NCBI RefSeq assembly: GCF_014267345.1
Contig: NZ_JACMYD010000001.1
Span: 620,001-684,000 of the forward strand
Reading direction: 5' to 3'
DNA length: 64,000 nucleotides
Origin: Corynebacterium sp. zg-331
GTDB lineage: Bacteria > Actinomycetota > Actinomycetes > Mycobacteriales > Mycobacteriaceae
Part shown: positions 19,010-27,492 of the stretch, piece by piece
Numbering within the stretch: the first letter of the stretch is position 1
How the letters are laid out: each line of letters begins with the position of its first letter
Program-made: the position numbers and the translations under genes
The notes under the pieces: model-generated
Database searches by the model: none
What the model was told of the DNA's origin: nothing
Seen by the model: only the letters and a program-made list of their open reading frames with translations

Positions 19010-19495
19010 GTGCCACTTTTTCTTGCCGTACCTTATATCGTGATCGAGGCCCTCACGTTTTGGGCCGTGGCCCACCTCATCGGCGTGGGATGGGCACTTG
19101 TGTCCCTGATCCTGGTCTTTTTCGGCGGCCTTTTCCTGGCCACCTACGAGATGCGCTCCATCGCGGTATCCACCGCAGCCGGGCGGTTGCGCCCAGGGGA
19201 AGCGATGGGTAACTACGGGCTCATCGCCGCCGGCGCACTCCTGGTGGGGCTACCCGGCTTCGCCACGGCGGTGGCGGGTCTGTTGCTCATTATCCCGCCC
19301 ACCCGCTCCCTGATTCGACGTACCCTCGCCAAGAAGCTACGCGCCCGGATCGAGGAGGTAGGGATGCGCAGCTTCGAGCGGGCGAGCGCATACCGGCAAC
19401 GCACCAGCTACGGTTCCTTCGCCGGGGGAGAGGTCATCGACGAGGACGAAGTCCAGCGGTGGAGCCGCAACATCACACCGGAGGATTTCCGCTAA
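19010..19495 (+). CDS. FxsA family membrane protein
   Basis: This 161-residue protein has predicted membrane segments at about 3-25, 27-50 and 70-95. The hydrophobic block includes VIEALTFWAVAHLIGVGWAL and AAGALLVGLPGFATAVAGLLLIIPPTRSLIRR. The PGF..A..G.LL..P..R pattern defines the FxsA (suppressor of F exclusion) family. Its biochemical role is unknown. The start is GTG. lnt begins directly on the base after the stop, so the two are probably co-translated. Confidence 0.85.
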   Translation: MPLFLAVPYIVIEALTFWAVAHLIGVGWALVSLILVFFGGLFLATYEMRSIAVSTAAGRLRPGEAMGNYGLIAAGALLVGLPGFATAVAGLLLIIPPTRSLIRRTLAKKLRARIEEVGMRSFERASAYRQRTSYGSFAGGEVIDEDEVQRWSRNITPEDFR

Positions 19496-20938
19496 ATGAT
19501 CTGGCGCCTGGTGGCTGCGGCGGCCTCGGGCCTGCTGGTCTTTGCCTCCTATGCGCCCCTGGGCTGGTGGCCCGCCGGGATCGTCGGCCTAGGCCTGTTA
19601 CATCACGCCTTGCGCCACGCCCGGAGCCTGCGGGAAGGGGCCCTTGTGGGGTTCGTGCAGGCGCTGTGTCTCTTTCTACTCCTAGTACCGTGGGTCGGGG
19701 AGTTCGTCGGGCCCGGTCCCTACATCGCGCTGAGCGTGGCCCTGGCGCTTTTCGGCATCCTCATCGGCCTCGGCGGCGTAGCGCTGCGCCGCGGTAGCGT
19801 CCTCCTCTTTCCCGCCTGGTGGGTGGCGGTGGAATACGCTCGTTCTTCCTGGCCCTTCGGCGGTTTTGCGTGGGTGCGCTTAGCGTGGGGCCAGGTCGAT
19901 GGACCCCTGGCGCACCTGGCCTTCCTCGGCGGCCCCACGCTGGTTACCTTCGGGGCGGCCATCGTGGGCTGTGCTCTCTTCCAGTTACGCCATTCGGCGC
20001 GTCTGGCGGCTGTGTGCGCCCTGATTCCCCTGGGGCTGGGCGCCGGTCTCGCCCAATGGCCCAAGTCCGAGAACGTGGGCGAGGTTCGCGTGGCGGCGAT
20101 CCAGGGCAACGTGCCGCGCATGGGGCTTGATTTCAACGCCCAACGCCGCGCCGTGCTAGCCAACCACGTGCGCCAAACACAGCGGCTCAACGAGCCGGTG
20201 GACCTGGTGATCTGGCCGGAAAACGCCGCCGACGTCGATCCCCTGACCGATTCCCGCGCCCGCGAGCTGGTGGATCGCGCGGTGGCCGCCGCGCAGGCCC
20301 CCGTGCTAGTGGGCACGCTCACCTCCGACGAGCAAGGTCCGCACAACACGATGATGGTCTTCGATCCCACGACCGGGCCGGGGGAGTACCACCACAAAAA
20401 GTTCCTCCAACCCTTTGGCGAAACGATGCCGCTGCGCTCGCTGCTGCGTCGCGTATCCCCCTACGTGGATCGCGCCGGGGACTTCCAGCCGGGTTCCGGC
20501 CCCGGCGTGGTGCACGCCGGGGGCATTACCCTGGGGGTGGCCACGTGCTACGAGGTGATCTTCGACGAGGCATACCGTTCCGCGATTGCTCACGGGGCGC
20601 AGCTTCTGACCACGCCCACCAACAACGCCACCTTTGGCTTTACCGACATGACCTATCAGCAGCTGGCCATGAGCCGCCTGCGGGCCATAGAGACCGATCG
20701 CGCGGTGGTGGTGGCCGCGACCTCCGGCGTCTCCGCAATCATCGACCCGGACGGGTGGGTGCGCGCGGAGACGAAGATCTTCGAACCCGCCACGTTGGTG
20801 GACACACTGGAGCTGCGAGACTCCGTGACGCCCGCTATGCGATTCGGTTTCTGGGTACAAGCAAGCATCGTTATCATAGGTACACTCAGTGTGCTCGTTG
20901 CCGTATGGCGCCGACGCTCATCTTCATCCCGGCTATAA
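19496..20938 (+). CDS. lnt: Apolipoprotein N-acyltransferase
   Basis: This 480-residue membrane enzyme adds the third acyl chain to the N-terminal Cys of lipoproteins. About six membrane helices (residues 1-185) precede a periplasmic nitrilase domain. The catalytic triad is visible: Glu242 in WPENAAD, Lys302 (or 301) in [11 protein letters not shown] and Cys351 in [14 protein letters not shown] last membrane helix closes the protein. In C. glutamicum and mycobacteria the same activity lies next to or fused with Ppm1, as here. Confidence 0.93.
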   Translation: MIWRLVAAAASGLLVFASYAPLGWWPAGIVGLGLLHHALRHARSLREGALVGFVQALCLFLLLVPWVGEFVGPGPYIALSVALALFGILIGLGGVALRRGSVLLFPAWWVAVEYARSSWPFGGFAWVRLAWGQVDGPLAHLAFLGGPTLVTFGAAIVGCALFQLRHSARLAAVCALIPLGLGAGLAQWPKSENVGEVRVAAIQGNVPRMGLDFNAQRRAVLANHVRQTQRLNEPVDLVIWPENAADVDPLTDSRARELVDRAVAAAQAPVLVGTLTSDEQGPHNTMMVFDPTTGPGEYHHKKFLQPFGETMPLRSLLRRVSPYVDRAGDFQPGSGPGVVHAGGITLGVATCYEVIFDEAYRSAIAHGAQLLTTPTNNATFGFTDMTYQQLAMSRLRAIETDRAVVVAATSGVSAIIDPDGWVRAETKIFEPATLVDTLELRDSVTPAMRFGFWVQASIVIIGTLSVLVAVWRRRSSSSRL

Positions 20939-20949
20939 GGAGTAAACTA

Positions 20950-21753
20950 GTGGCTCGTCCCAGCGATGCGACGCTCGTGATCATTCCCACCTATAACGAG
21001 CTGGAAAATCTCCCGCTCATCGTTGGACGAGTGCGCGCCGCCACTCCCGAAGTCGACGTCCTCATCGTCGACGATAACAGCCCCGACGGCACCGGGGACA
21101 AGGCGACCAGCCTCGCCACGGAGGACGATCGAGTACACGTGCTCCACCGCGCGGGCAAGGGCGGACTCTGCGGCGCCTACGTGGCGGGATTCCAATGGGG
21201 CCTGGAACGCGGCTATACCGTGCTCTGCGAGATGGATGCGGACGGCTCCCACGCACCCGAGCAGCTGCGCCTACTCTTACAGGAGATCGATGCCGGGGCG
21301 GATCTAACGATCGGCTCTCGGTACATCACCGGCGGGCGCGTGGTGAATTGGCCGTGGCAGCGCTGGTTGCTCTCCAAGGCGGGTAACCTGTATATTTCCC
21401 TGGCCCTGGGCGCAGGGCTCTCCGATATGACGGCCGGATACCGCGCCTACCGCAGCGAAATATTAGCGGAGATGGACCTCGACGAGCTGGCCCAGGCCGG
21501 TTACATCTTCCAGGTGGATCTGGCGTGGCGAGCCGTGGAGGCGGGCCACGACGTGCGCGAGGTACCCATCACGTTCACGGAACGCGAGATAGGAGAATCC
21601 AAACTCGACGGTAGCTTCGTCAAGGATAGCCTAACTCAGGTGACCAAGTGGGGGCTGGCGCACCGTGGTGAGCAGGTGCGCCAGCTGTACGCGGAGACCC
21701 GCAAGATCGTGGGACACGAGGTGCGTCGCTTCCGCCGCAAGCACCGTATCTAA
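20950..21753 (+). CDS. ppm1: Polyprenol monophosphomannose synthase
   Basis: This 267-residue GT2-family glycosyltransferase moves mannose from GDP-mannose to polyprenyl phosphate, the mannose donor for lipomannan, lipoarabinomannan and protein O-mannosylation. Motifs: [40 protein letters not shown] (metal-binding Asp residues) and GSRYITGG. The start is GTG, fixed by AAGGAG 8 bases upstream; the frame is open further upstream only as a shadow of lnt. Eleven bases separate it from lnt, which suggests an operon. Confidence 0.94.
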   Translation: MARPSDATLVIIPTYNELENLPLIVGRVRAATPEVDVLIVDDNSPDGTGDKATSLATEDDRVHVLHRAGKGGLCGAYVAGFQWGLERGYTVLCEMDADGSHAPEQLRLLLQEIDAGADLTIGSRYITGGRVVNWPWQRWLLSKAGNLYISLALGAGLSDMTAGYRAYRSEILAEMDLDELAQAGYIFQVDLAWRAVEAGHDVREVPITFTEREIGESKLDGSFVKDSLTQVTKWGLAHRGEQVRQLYAETRKIVGHEVRRFRRKHRI

Positions 21754-21788
21754 TATCGCTCGGAAAGCGCTGCGGCCCACGCCTCAGG

Positions 21789-22178
21789 CTACTGCGCGGC
21801 CTTGGCGGCTTCCTCTTCCTTCTGCTGTTTGAGGAGCTTGGCCGCGTTGCGACGACGCTTCCGCAGCGCCTCGATACGTTCTTCTAGCAGCTCGTCGAGT
21901 TCCTCGATGCTGCGTCGCTCGCGGAGCATATCCCAGTGCGTGCGCGGGGGTTTCACCGGCTTGGCATCGACGCCCTCACCCTCGATAAGGATACCTAGCT
22001 GGCCGTTCCTGCACATCCATTCGCCGGGGATCTCTGCATCGTCCGCGAAGGGAACCTCATAGACCTCCCCGGATTCCGTGCGGTACTTCACCATCTGACG
22101 GGGGGCCAGGTCGTGATCCCTGTCCGTCTCGTAGCTCACCGCACCCATGCGGCTGCCTCGAAGCACCCGATCTGCCAT
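21789..22178 (-). CDS. rbpA: RNA polymerase-binding protein RbpA
   Basis: This 129-residue actinobacterial transcription factor binds RNA polymerase and the group 1/2 sigma factors and stabilises the open complex. It begins MADRVLRGSRMGAVSYETD. The core domain (VKYRTESGEVYEVPFADDAEIPGEWMCRNGQ) and the C-terminal sigma-interaction helices (RTHWDMLRERRSIEELDELL) follow. Only one Cys of the zinc-binding set of Streptomyces RbpA remains, as in other corynebacteria and mycobacteria. AAAGGA precedes the ATG. Confidence 0.96.
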   Translation of the reverse strand: MADRVLRGSRMGAVSYETDRDHDLAPRQMVKYRTESGEVYEVPFADDAEIPGEWMCRNGQLGILIEGEGVDAKPVKPPRTHWDMLRERRSIEELDELLEERIEALRKRRRNAAKLLKQQKEEEAAKAAQ

Positions 22179-22222
22179 TGCAGCATCATCCTTTACATCC
22201 CGCTTTTAGTACCAACTACGCG

Positions 22223-22228
22223 AGTATA
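22223..22228 (-). promoter_or_regulatory. -10 element of the rbpA promoter
   Basis: TATACT on the minus strand is a near-perfect -10 box, 44 bases before the rbpA ATG. The -35 position 17 bases further upstream does not match TTGACA. The divergent zinc-finger gene starts 47 bases beyond. Confidence 0.5.
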
Positions 22229-22275
22229 ACGAATCGCCCACGATGTTTGTTCCCCACCGCCTCCGATGGGCTAAC

Positions 22276-22611
22276 ATGAGTCACGTGACGCATAAGAAGC
22301 AACCACGATGCACCTGGTGCGGCAAGGAAATGGCGGCCTCCACCCGAGGCCGCCCCAAGAAATACTGCAGCCCCTCCTGCAAACAACGCGCCTACGAACA
22401 GCGGCACAATATCACCGGCACGCGCATTCCCGAGGACGCCGTCATCATGACGGCGGATCGCGCCGAAAGGCTCCAGGATTCCCTCTTCGAACTGCGCTGT
22501 TCCGCGGAGGACATCGCCACCGCCGCCCGCGAGGGAGCCGGTGAAGAAGAACTACAAGGCCTGTGCTCCGAGCTTGTATCCCTAGCGCGATCCATAGAAA
22601 AGTTGAGGTAG
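22276..22611 (+). CDS. Small zinc-ribbon-like protein of unknown function
   Basis: This 111-residue protein has an N-terminal Cys cluster (CTWCGKEM...KYCSPSCKQRAYEQR) that should bind one zinc ion. It resembles the treble-clef motif seen in short DNA/RNA-binding proteins. The basic RGRPKK within it supports nucleic-acid contact. The rest is helical and acidic. I do not recognise a named family beyond 'hypothetical actinobacterial protein'. The ATG has no clear ribosome binding site; a GTG three codons later is an alternative. It is 3 bases from the YceI gene, so it is probably the first gene of a three-gene unit. Confidence 0.72.
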   Translation: MSHVTHKKQPRCTWCGKEMAASTRGRPKKYCSPSCKQRAYEQRHNITGTRIPEDAVIMTADRAERLQDSLFELRCSAEDIATAAREGAGEEELQGLCSELVSLARSIEKLR

Positions 22612-22614
22612 ATC

Positions 22615-23310
22615 ATGCTGCACAATCGCAAACTCGTCGTCACCGTCTTTATCATCGCCATCGCCCTGATCGCCGTGCTTTCCATCCTGCCCACGGTTCT
22701 CAGCGCGATGAACGGCCCCGGCGTTAAAACGCAGGGCCTCAATCCGCAGGGGGCCAAGGCCGCTTCCACCAGCATGAACGGGCACTGGCAGGTCACCGCC
22801 AGGGCAGGGGAGAACACCACCTCGGCTGGCTATACCTTCCACGAGATCTTGCCCGGCGATAAGCGCGTCACCTCGGGCTCTACCACCAAGGTGGAAGGGT
22901 CCCTCAACGTGGAGGAAGACGCGTTGACCAGCGGGCTGATCACCGTGGACATGACCGCGGTGGCCTCCGATAACGAGCGTCGCGACATCAACGTGCGCAC
23001 CAAGATCCTGGAAACCGAGGTCTATCCCACGGCGGACTTCGAGGTTACCGCCCCCGTGAATCTTTCCGGGATGCCAGACGACGGCACCGTGGGAGAGGTC
23101 ATCGTGCCGGGGAAACTCACCCTCCACGGCCACACCAGGGATGTTGAAGCCACCATGAAGGTTCTGCGCAGCGGCGACTACGTGGCGGTGTCCAGTGATA
23201 TTCCGCTTCGGCGCGCCGACTACGAGGTAGAAACGCCTGACTTTGTGGCAGCCTCCATCGCCGAGGAGGGACAGATTAACATCCGTCTCGCGTTGGAAAA
23301 GACCGCATGA
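22615..23310 (+). CDS. YceI family protein, membrane-anchored
   Basis: This 231-residue protein has an N-terminal uncleaved-type helix (LVVTVFIIAIALIAVLSILPTVL). An extracytoplasmic YceI lipocalin-like beta barrel (about 60-230) follows, whose relatives bind polyisoprenoid lipids. The end of the barrel includes GKLTLHGHTRDVEATMKVLRSG, the most conserved YceI region. Ligand and role here are unknown. It overlaps the next small gene by 4 bases (ATGA). Confidence 0.88.
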   Translation: MLHNRKLVVTVFIIAIALIAVLSILPTVLSAMNGPGVKTQGLNPQGAKAASTSMNGHWQVTARAGENTTSAGYTFHEILPGDKRVTSGSTTKVEGSLNVEEDALTSGLITVDMTAVASDNERRDINVRTKILETEVYPTADFEVTAPVNLSGMPDDGTVGEVIVPGKLTLHGHTRDVEATMKVLRSGDYVAVSSDIPLRRADYEVETPDFVAASIAEEGQINIRLALEKTA

Positions 23311-23492
23311 GCCCGGACCACATGATTCCGGCGCTCTGGCTACGCCTCGCCGTCATCATCGCCTTTGCTCTGTGGGTATTCGCCCAGGGTATGTGGGTGG
23401 TTGGCGCGATCGCTATCACCCTGGGCAGTATCACCGTCGCCCAGGTTATCGCCGCCTACCAGCGGCGGGAAGAAAAAAAGGCGGCGCCATAA
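23307..23492 (+). CDS. Small two-helix membrane protein of unknown function
   Basis: This 61-residue protein has two hydrophobic helices (ALWLRLAVIIAFALWVFAQG and MWVVGAIAITLGSITVAQVI) and a basic C-terminus, RREEKKAAP. The ATGA overlap with the YceI gene supports real translation. The last codons coincide with a terminator of the opposite-strand lipoprotein gene. Confidence 0.7.
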   Translation: MSPDHMIPALWLRLAVIIAFALWVFAQGMWVVGAIAITLGSITVAQVIAAYQRREEKKAAP

Positions 23493-23501
23493 GGCGCCGC
23501 C
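23473..23501 (-). terminator. Rho-independent terminator of the lipoprotein gene
   Basis: On the minus strand GGCGGCGCC and its perfect complement GGCGCCGCC pair around a 4-base loop, followed by TTTTTTT. The stem is 9 bp of G/C. It lies just after the lipoprotein stop and inside the last codons of the opposite small membrane-protein gene. Confidence 0.88.
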
Positions 23502-23514
23502 CGAGCACGCGCAA

Positions 23515-23883
23515 TTAGTGGTGAGCGTGCTCATCCATCTTGTCGGAGACGCTATCGGCAGCGCCGGAGATCTTATCCGCCGCGCCGTCCTTGGCGTCGG
23601 ACAGCTTATCGGTGGCATCATCCTTCGCATCGGAAAGATCGTGAGCCACCTCATCCTTCTTCTCATTGAAGCTGTCCACGGCCTCGTTGGCGTTTTCCGA
23701 AGCCTTCTCGGAGGCCTCGGAGACCTGAGAGGTCATAGCGTCGGCAGGAGCGGTGGTAGCCGGGGCGGTGGTCATCACGGACTCAGTGGTGGCCTCGGTG
23801 CTGTCGCCGTCATCGGAGGAGCAGGCAACCAGGGCGAGGGGAGCCACAGCCAGCAGCGGGAGAAGGCGGAGATTCTTCTTCAT
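23515..23883 (-). CDS. Secreted lipoprotein with apolipoprotein/LEA-like repeats
   Basis: This 122-residue protein carries a lipoprotein signal: KKNLRLLPLLAVAPLALVAC with a lipobox before Cys21. A Thr/Ala-rich linker (about 22-55) leads to a strongly charged amphipathic helical part. Its units KDEVAHDLSDAKDDA, TDKLSDAKDGA and ADKISGAADSV recur at about 11 residues, as in LEA and YtxH-like proteins. It ends in DEHAHH, a possible metal-binding tail. AAAGGA precedes the ATG and a strong terminator follows. A function in the envelope or stress is only inferred. Confidence 0.85.
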   Translation of the reverse strand: MKKNLRLLPLLAVAPLALVACSSDDGDSTEATTESVMTTAPATTAPADAMTSQVSEASEKASENANEAVDSFNEKKDEVAHDLSDAKDDATDKLSDAKDGAADKISGAADSVSDKMDEHAHH

Positions 23884-23973
23884 GATTGTTCAATCCTTTC
23901 GGTGAAGGGAAAACCAACTCCATCCACCGTACATGATTTTCGCAATTCATGAAGAAAGAAGTGTCACGGGTGA

Positions 23974-24348
23974 CTATTCTACGGCATGGACCATAAGGAA
24001 GCTATCCGCCATGAGATCGCACACCTCGCGAGCCTCAACGGGTCCGCCGAGACGCACGGAAATCCAATGCCGCTTATTCATGTGATACGTAGGGCAATAA
24101 CCACTTTGAGCCAGCAGAAAGCTCACCACATCGGGATCGTTTTTCACCACCAGGAGATCGTGGCGCGCGGCTTCCGCCGCGCCACGGAGACCAATTTTGT
24201 CGCCACGCGCCTCAATCATCAACCCAAACCATTTGCCGTTACTCGGGCAACGAAACACCGCGCCGCTCAGATTCGTCTCGGGCCAAAGATACTCCGGAGA
24301 TACCCCATACCGTTGCCACACGTGTTGCACGACCTCCGCACGATCCAT
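23974..24348 (-). CDS. MmcQ/YjbR family protein
   Basis: This protein of about 124 residues has the CyaY-like/YjbR fold, inferred from KWFGLMIEARGDKIGLRG, DLLVVKNDPDVVSFLL and YHMNKRHWISVRLGGPV, typical family blocks. Family members (about 115-120 residues) are proposed DNA-binding or co-chaperone-like proteins with no settled function. I chose the ATG giving MDRAEVVQHVW because the 17 codons upstream have no family likeness. The dif site lies just upstream. Confidence 0.8.
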   Translation of the reverse strand: MDRAEVVQHVWQRYGVSPEYLWPETNLSGAVFRCPSNGKWFGLMIEARGDKIGLRGAAEAARHDLLVVKNDPDVVSFLLAQSGYCPTYHMNKRHWISVRLGGPVEAREVCDLMADSFLMVHAVE

Positions 24349-24410
24349 CTCCACAGCCTTTCTTCGCATCGACCATCGGGATGCAGCCATGATAGCCAAC
24401 CAGCCCTATT

Positions 24411-24438
24411 GTCCGATAATGTACATTATGTCATTTAA
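24411..24438. other. dif: dif site, XerC/XerD chromosome dimer resolution site (candidate)
   Basis: The site has three blocks: TTGTCCGATAA (XerC arm), TGTACA (6-base centre) and TTATGTCATTT (XerD arm). The centre differs from E. coli dif (TGTATA) by one base, and the ATAA...TTATGT edges are identical. By eye 18 of 28 positions equal E. coli dif; the match to the actinobacterial consensus as I remember it (CCGATAAT..ACATTATGTCA core) is closer. It lies in the 318-base gap between the YjbR-type and transporter genes, where nothing else is recognisable. The window-wide change of gene orientation and the homologous terminus position of C. glutamicum ndh support a terminus here. Confidence 0.85.
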
Positions 24439-24666
24439 GGACACCGCGGTAGACCATCCCCAAACGGCCCCGCTCCACGCCAAGCGTGCATGCCACCGAA
24501 AGTCCCAGTGCAGACGGGAGGGGCGCCGCATCATCAACGGTTCACACAGGATCGGCCAGACGAACGCACACCCGACGAAAATCCCGCAAAACAGGATTTG
24601 TTATCTCACAATACGGAACAGTATCTTGTAATCCAACGATCGGACGACAGATGCGAAGGGCTCCCC

Positions 24667-25998
24667 ATGACGATTTCTCCCCCACCCGCGCTCACCCGCC
24701 GCGACCGGGCGCGCATCATCACCGCCTCCACCGTGGGCACCACCATCGAGTTCTACGACTTCTATATCTATGCCACCGCAGCCGTGGCAGTCTTTCCCCA
24801 CCTCTTCTTCCCCAAAAATGACAATCCCACCGTGGCCCTGCTAGCCTCCTTCGCCACCTTTGGCTTGGCCTTCGTCGCTCGCCCTCTGGGGTCCATCATC
24901 TTCGGACACTTTGGCGATGTCCTGGGGCGTAAAGCCACCCTCGTCTTCGCCCTGTTAACCATGGGCATCGCCACCTTCTTCATCGGCCTACTGCCTACCT
25001 ACCACCAGATCGGCATCGCGGCACCGACGCTGCTGGCCCTCATGCGTTTTTGTCAGGGCCTTGGGCTAGGCGGAGAATGGTCCGGGGCCGCCCTCCTGGC
25101 CACCGAGACCGCCGAGGAGGGTAAGCGCGCCTGGGCCGCCATGTGGCCGCAACTGGGCGCACCCTTTGGCTTTCTTCTCGCCAACGGCCTCTTCCTGATC
25201 CTGGTGAGTAGCTTCGGCTACACTAACGGCGACTTGGACAGCGCCTTCATGGTGTGGGGTTGGCGCATCCCCTTCCTCGCCTCGGCGATCATGGTGGCCG
25301 TGGGACTCTACGTGCGGCTGCGTCTGGAGGAAACCCCGGTATTCCAAAAGGCCATCGAGCAAAACAAGCGCGTGCCTTCGCCACTCAAGGAGGTATTCCG
25401 CACCGCCACGAGGCCGCTGCTGACCGGCACCTTCGTGATGGTCGGCTGCTACACCCTTTTCTACCTGGTCACCACGTGGATCCTCTCGCACGGCATCGCC
25501 AAGGACGGCTTGAACTTCGCCTACACGGACTTCCTCAAGCTCCAGCTCATCTCCATCTTCGCCTTCATCGCGGGCGTACCGCTCTCCGGCTGGCTAGCCG
25601 ATAAGGTCGGACGCAGGCCCACCCTGCTGTGGGTCACGGTAGCCATGATCGCCTTTAGCGCCACGTTCTCCCTTCTCTTAAACACCCAGTCGGCCACCAC
25701 CGCCAGCGTCCTCGTATTCCTTACCGTCGGTATGTTCCTCATGGGACTGATCTTCGGCCCCATGTCCGCGGTACTGCCCGAGCTCTTCCCCACCAACGTG
25801 CGTTACACCGGCTCCGGCATTTCCTATAACGTTGCCTCGATCCTGGGAGCCGCGATCGCTCCTTTCATTGCCACCGCCCTGGCCAAGGAATACGGAGTGG
25901 GCTACGTAGGCCTGTACCTTGGCGTGGTCTCTGCGATCTCACTGGCGGCGATTCTCCTCATGCACGAGACCCGCGAGCACGACATGACCGCGATCTAG
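24667..25998 (+). CDS. MFS transporter, metabolite:H+ symporter (MHS) family
   Basis: This 443-residue, twelve-helix protein is of the KgtP/ProP/ShiA type. The family signatures are TTIEFYDFYIYATAAVAVFP in helix 1, GHFGDVLGRKATL between helices 2 and 3, and RFCQGLGLGGEWSGAALLATE in helix 4. Substrates of the family include proline/betaine, citrate, 2-oxoglutarate and shikimate; I cannot assign one. The ATG I use gives a normal-length N-terminus; the frame is open for 59 codons upstream, but that part is polar. The stop overlaps the convergent gene's stop at CTAG. Confidence 0.9.
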   Translation: MTISPPPALTRRDRARIITASTVGTTIEFYDFYIYATAAVAVFPHLFFPKNDNPTVALLASFATFGLAFVARPLGSIIFGHFGDVLGRKATLVFALLTMGIATFFIGLLPTYHQIGIAAPTLLALMRFCQGLGLGGEWSGAALLATETAEEGKRAWAAMWPQLGAPFGFLLANGLFLILVSSFGYTNGDLDSAFMVWGWRIPFLASAIMVAVGLYVRLRLEETPVFQKAIEQNKRVPSPLKEVFRTATRPLLTGTFVMVGCYTLFYLVTTWILSHGIAKDGLNFAYTDFLKLQLISIFAFIAGVPLSGWLADKVGRRPTLLWVTVAMIAFSATFSLLLNTQSATTASVLVFLTVGMFLMGLIFGPMSAVLPELFPTNVRYTGSGISYNVASILGAAIAPFIATALAKEYGVGYVGLYLGVVSAISLAAILLMHETREHDMTAI

Positions 25999-27275
25999 CG
26001 CCCCCGCCGGCACCGATGCGTGAGCGTAAATTGCACGGCCTCGATCATCCCAAGGTCGAGCAGGGCCCGCCGCAACGCAAACTGATAGCGCCAAAGCCTG
26101 CGGAAAACCTGGTCGAATCCGGCGGCCGCGGCCTCCCGGGAGTGGCCCTCAAAGCACTCCGATTGCAGCTTGAGCGCCAGGGCGTAGTGCTCCGCGAAGT
26201 GGCGCTCGCCCACCACCCGCAACCCACTGGCCCGGTCGCTAAGCCGGTGCACCTCTTGCGCCGTGGGGTATTGCAGGCCCGGCCAAATATAGGCGCGCAG
26301 CACATCGAGACTACGGTGCGCTGCGGCGCTGAAATCGGCGGTCGCCACCAGGGTCTGCATCGCGCAATAGCCCCCGGGGCGCACCGAGTGATCCAGACTC
26401 GCCATGAAGTCCGCCCGCTGCCCAGGGTCCAATAGCTCCAGATATTCCACGCTCACCACGGCCTGAGCTCCGGGGCGCACACCCCCCGGAGCGACCGGGT
26501 GCGTCATGGCCACCGGGCGCATTCCCGTCACGCCCGCGAGCGTGAGCCGCTCCTCCATGGCTGCCGCACATGCGGCGTCAGCCGTCACGGCGCTCGGCCG
26601 AGCTCCACGCCCGGCGGCAGCTAGGGCGATGGCACCTCCCGTAGCGGGATATTCCAGGACGTCGCTTCCTCGACGTACCTCGGCGGCATCGAGAAGTGCC
26701 CGCACTACGCCGGCCTGTGAGGCACCCAGGTCGGCACGCTCCACCGCCACCGGTGGGGCGAGGCGGGTGATGTCCACAAAGTGCGTCGCCGGTTCACCCC
26801 CGTGCCCCGCACCGGAAACAAAGCTGGGCACGGAACGCCGTACGGTGGTGGGCACTCCCGATTCGAAGAGACCCCCCATGAGACTCATACCGTCAGAGGA
26901 GGACAATTCCACAAGCTCCGAGGGCAGCGCCCCACCGTCGTAGGCCCTGGGGGGCACCTCTCCGCGCGCGGGCTTATAGCCGATGCCGAGTAAAGCGAGG
27001 AGCACCCCATGGAGATCGGCGGCATTCCACTCGCCCGCCATATAGGATTCCGCCAGACCCAGCCAGCCGGAGGAAGCAATGCGGTAGAACAACTCATCAT
27101 GCTCCACCACCAGGTCCGGTCGTTCGGATTCTAGATCCAGCCCCGCCTGCGCGCAGGATTGCGCGAACTCTGCCTCGGCGCGGCGCGCTCGCCTGCGGAG
27201 CCGCCAGTCCTTCGGCACGGCCCGTAACCCCGGCCACGCCTGGACGTCGATGGCGATGAGATGCCGGTCCGTCAT
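25995..27275 (-). CDS. Degenerate cyclopropane-fatty-acid-synthase-like protein (UfaA-like)
   Basis: This 426-residue protein is placed by its N-terminal part (WLGLAESYMAGEWNAADL) and C-terminal part (LDVLRAYIWPGLQYPTAQEV, HFAEHYALAL, FRRLWRYQFALRRALLDLGMIEAVQFTL) in the CFA synthase/UfaA1 family, which methylates unsaturated phospholipid acyl chains. The SAM-binding loop, normally VLEIGCGWG, reads VLEYPATGG, and the usual HYDLGNDFY block before it is missing. Methyl transfer is therefore doubtful. Start: ATG after GGAGG. It is divergent from ndh, as cg1657/ndh are, I believe, in C. glutamicum. Confidence 0.8.
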   Translation of the reverse strand: MTDRHLIAIDVQAWPGLRAVPKDWRLRRRARRAEAEFAQSCAQAGLDLESERPDLVVEHDELFYRIASSGWLGLAESYMAGEWNAADLHGVLLALLGIGYKPARGEVPPRAYDGGALPSELVELSSSDGMSLMGGLFESGVPTTVRRSVPSFVSGAGHGGEPATHFVDITRLAPPVAVERADLGASQAGVVRALLDAAEVRRGSDVLEYPATGGAIALAAAGRGARPSAVTADAACAAAMEERLTLAGVTGMRPVAMTHPVAPGGVRPGAQAVVSVEYLELLDPGQRADFMASLDHSVRPGGYCAMQTLVATADFSAAAHRSLDVLRAYIWPGLQYPTAQEVHRLSDRASGLRVVGERHFAEHYALALKLQSECFEGHSREAAAAGFDQVFRRLWRYQFALRRALLDLGMIEAVQFTLTHRCRRGR

Positions 27276-27492
27276 TGTGCCTCCATACCCGTCAATATCG
27301 CAGACCAACGATACCGAGGCGGCACCGAAGCGCGCTAAACCAAACATCAGCGCCTCAATATTTCTGCGTTTTAGCCCGAATGGGTGGATTCTTGTGGCCC
27401 CTGGACTGCTAAAAGTGAGCAGGGCGACTATTATCATCAGCACTAGCCAGCACTGCACGGAATATAGACGCAATTCAGGAGCATAAAAAGCC

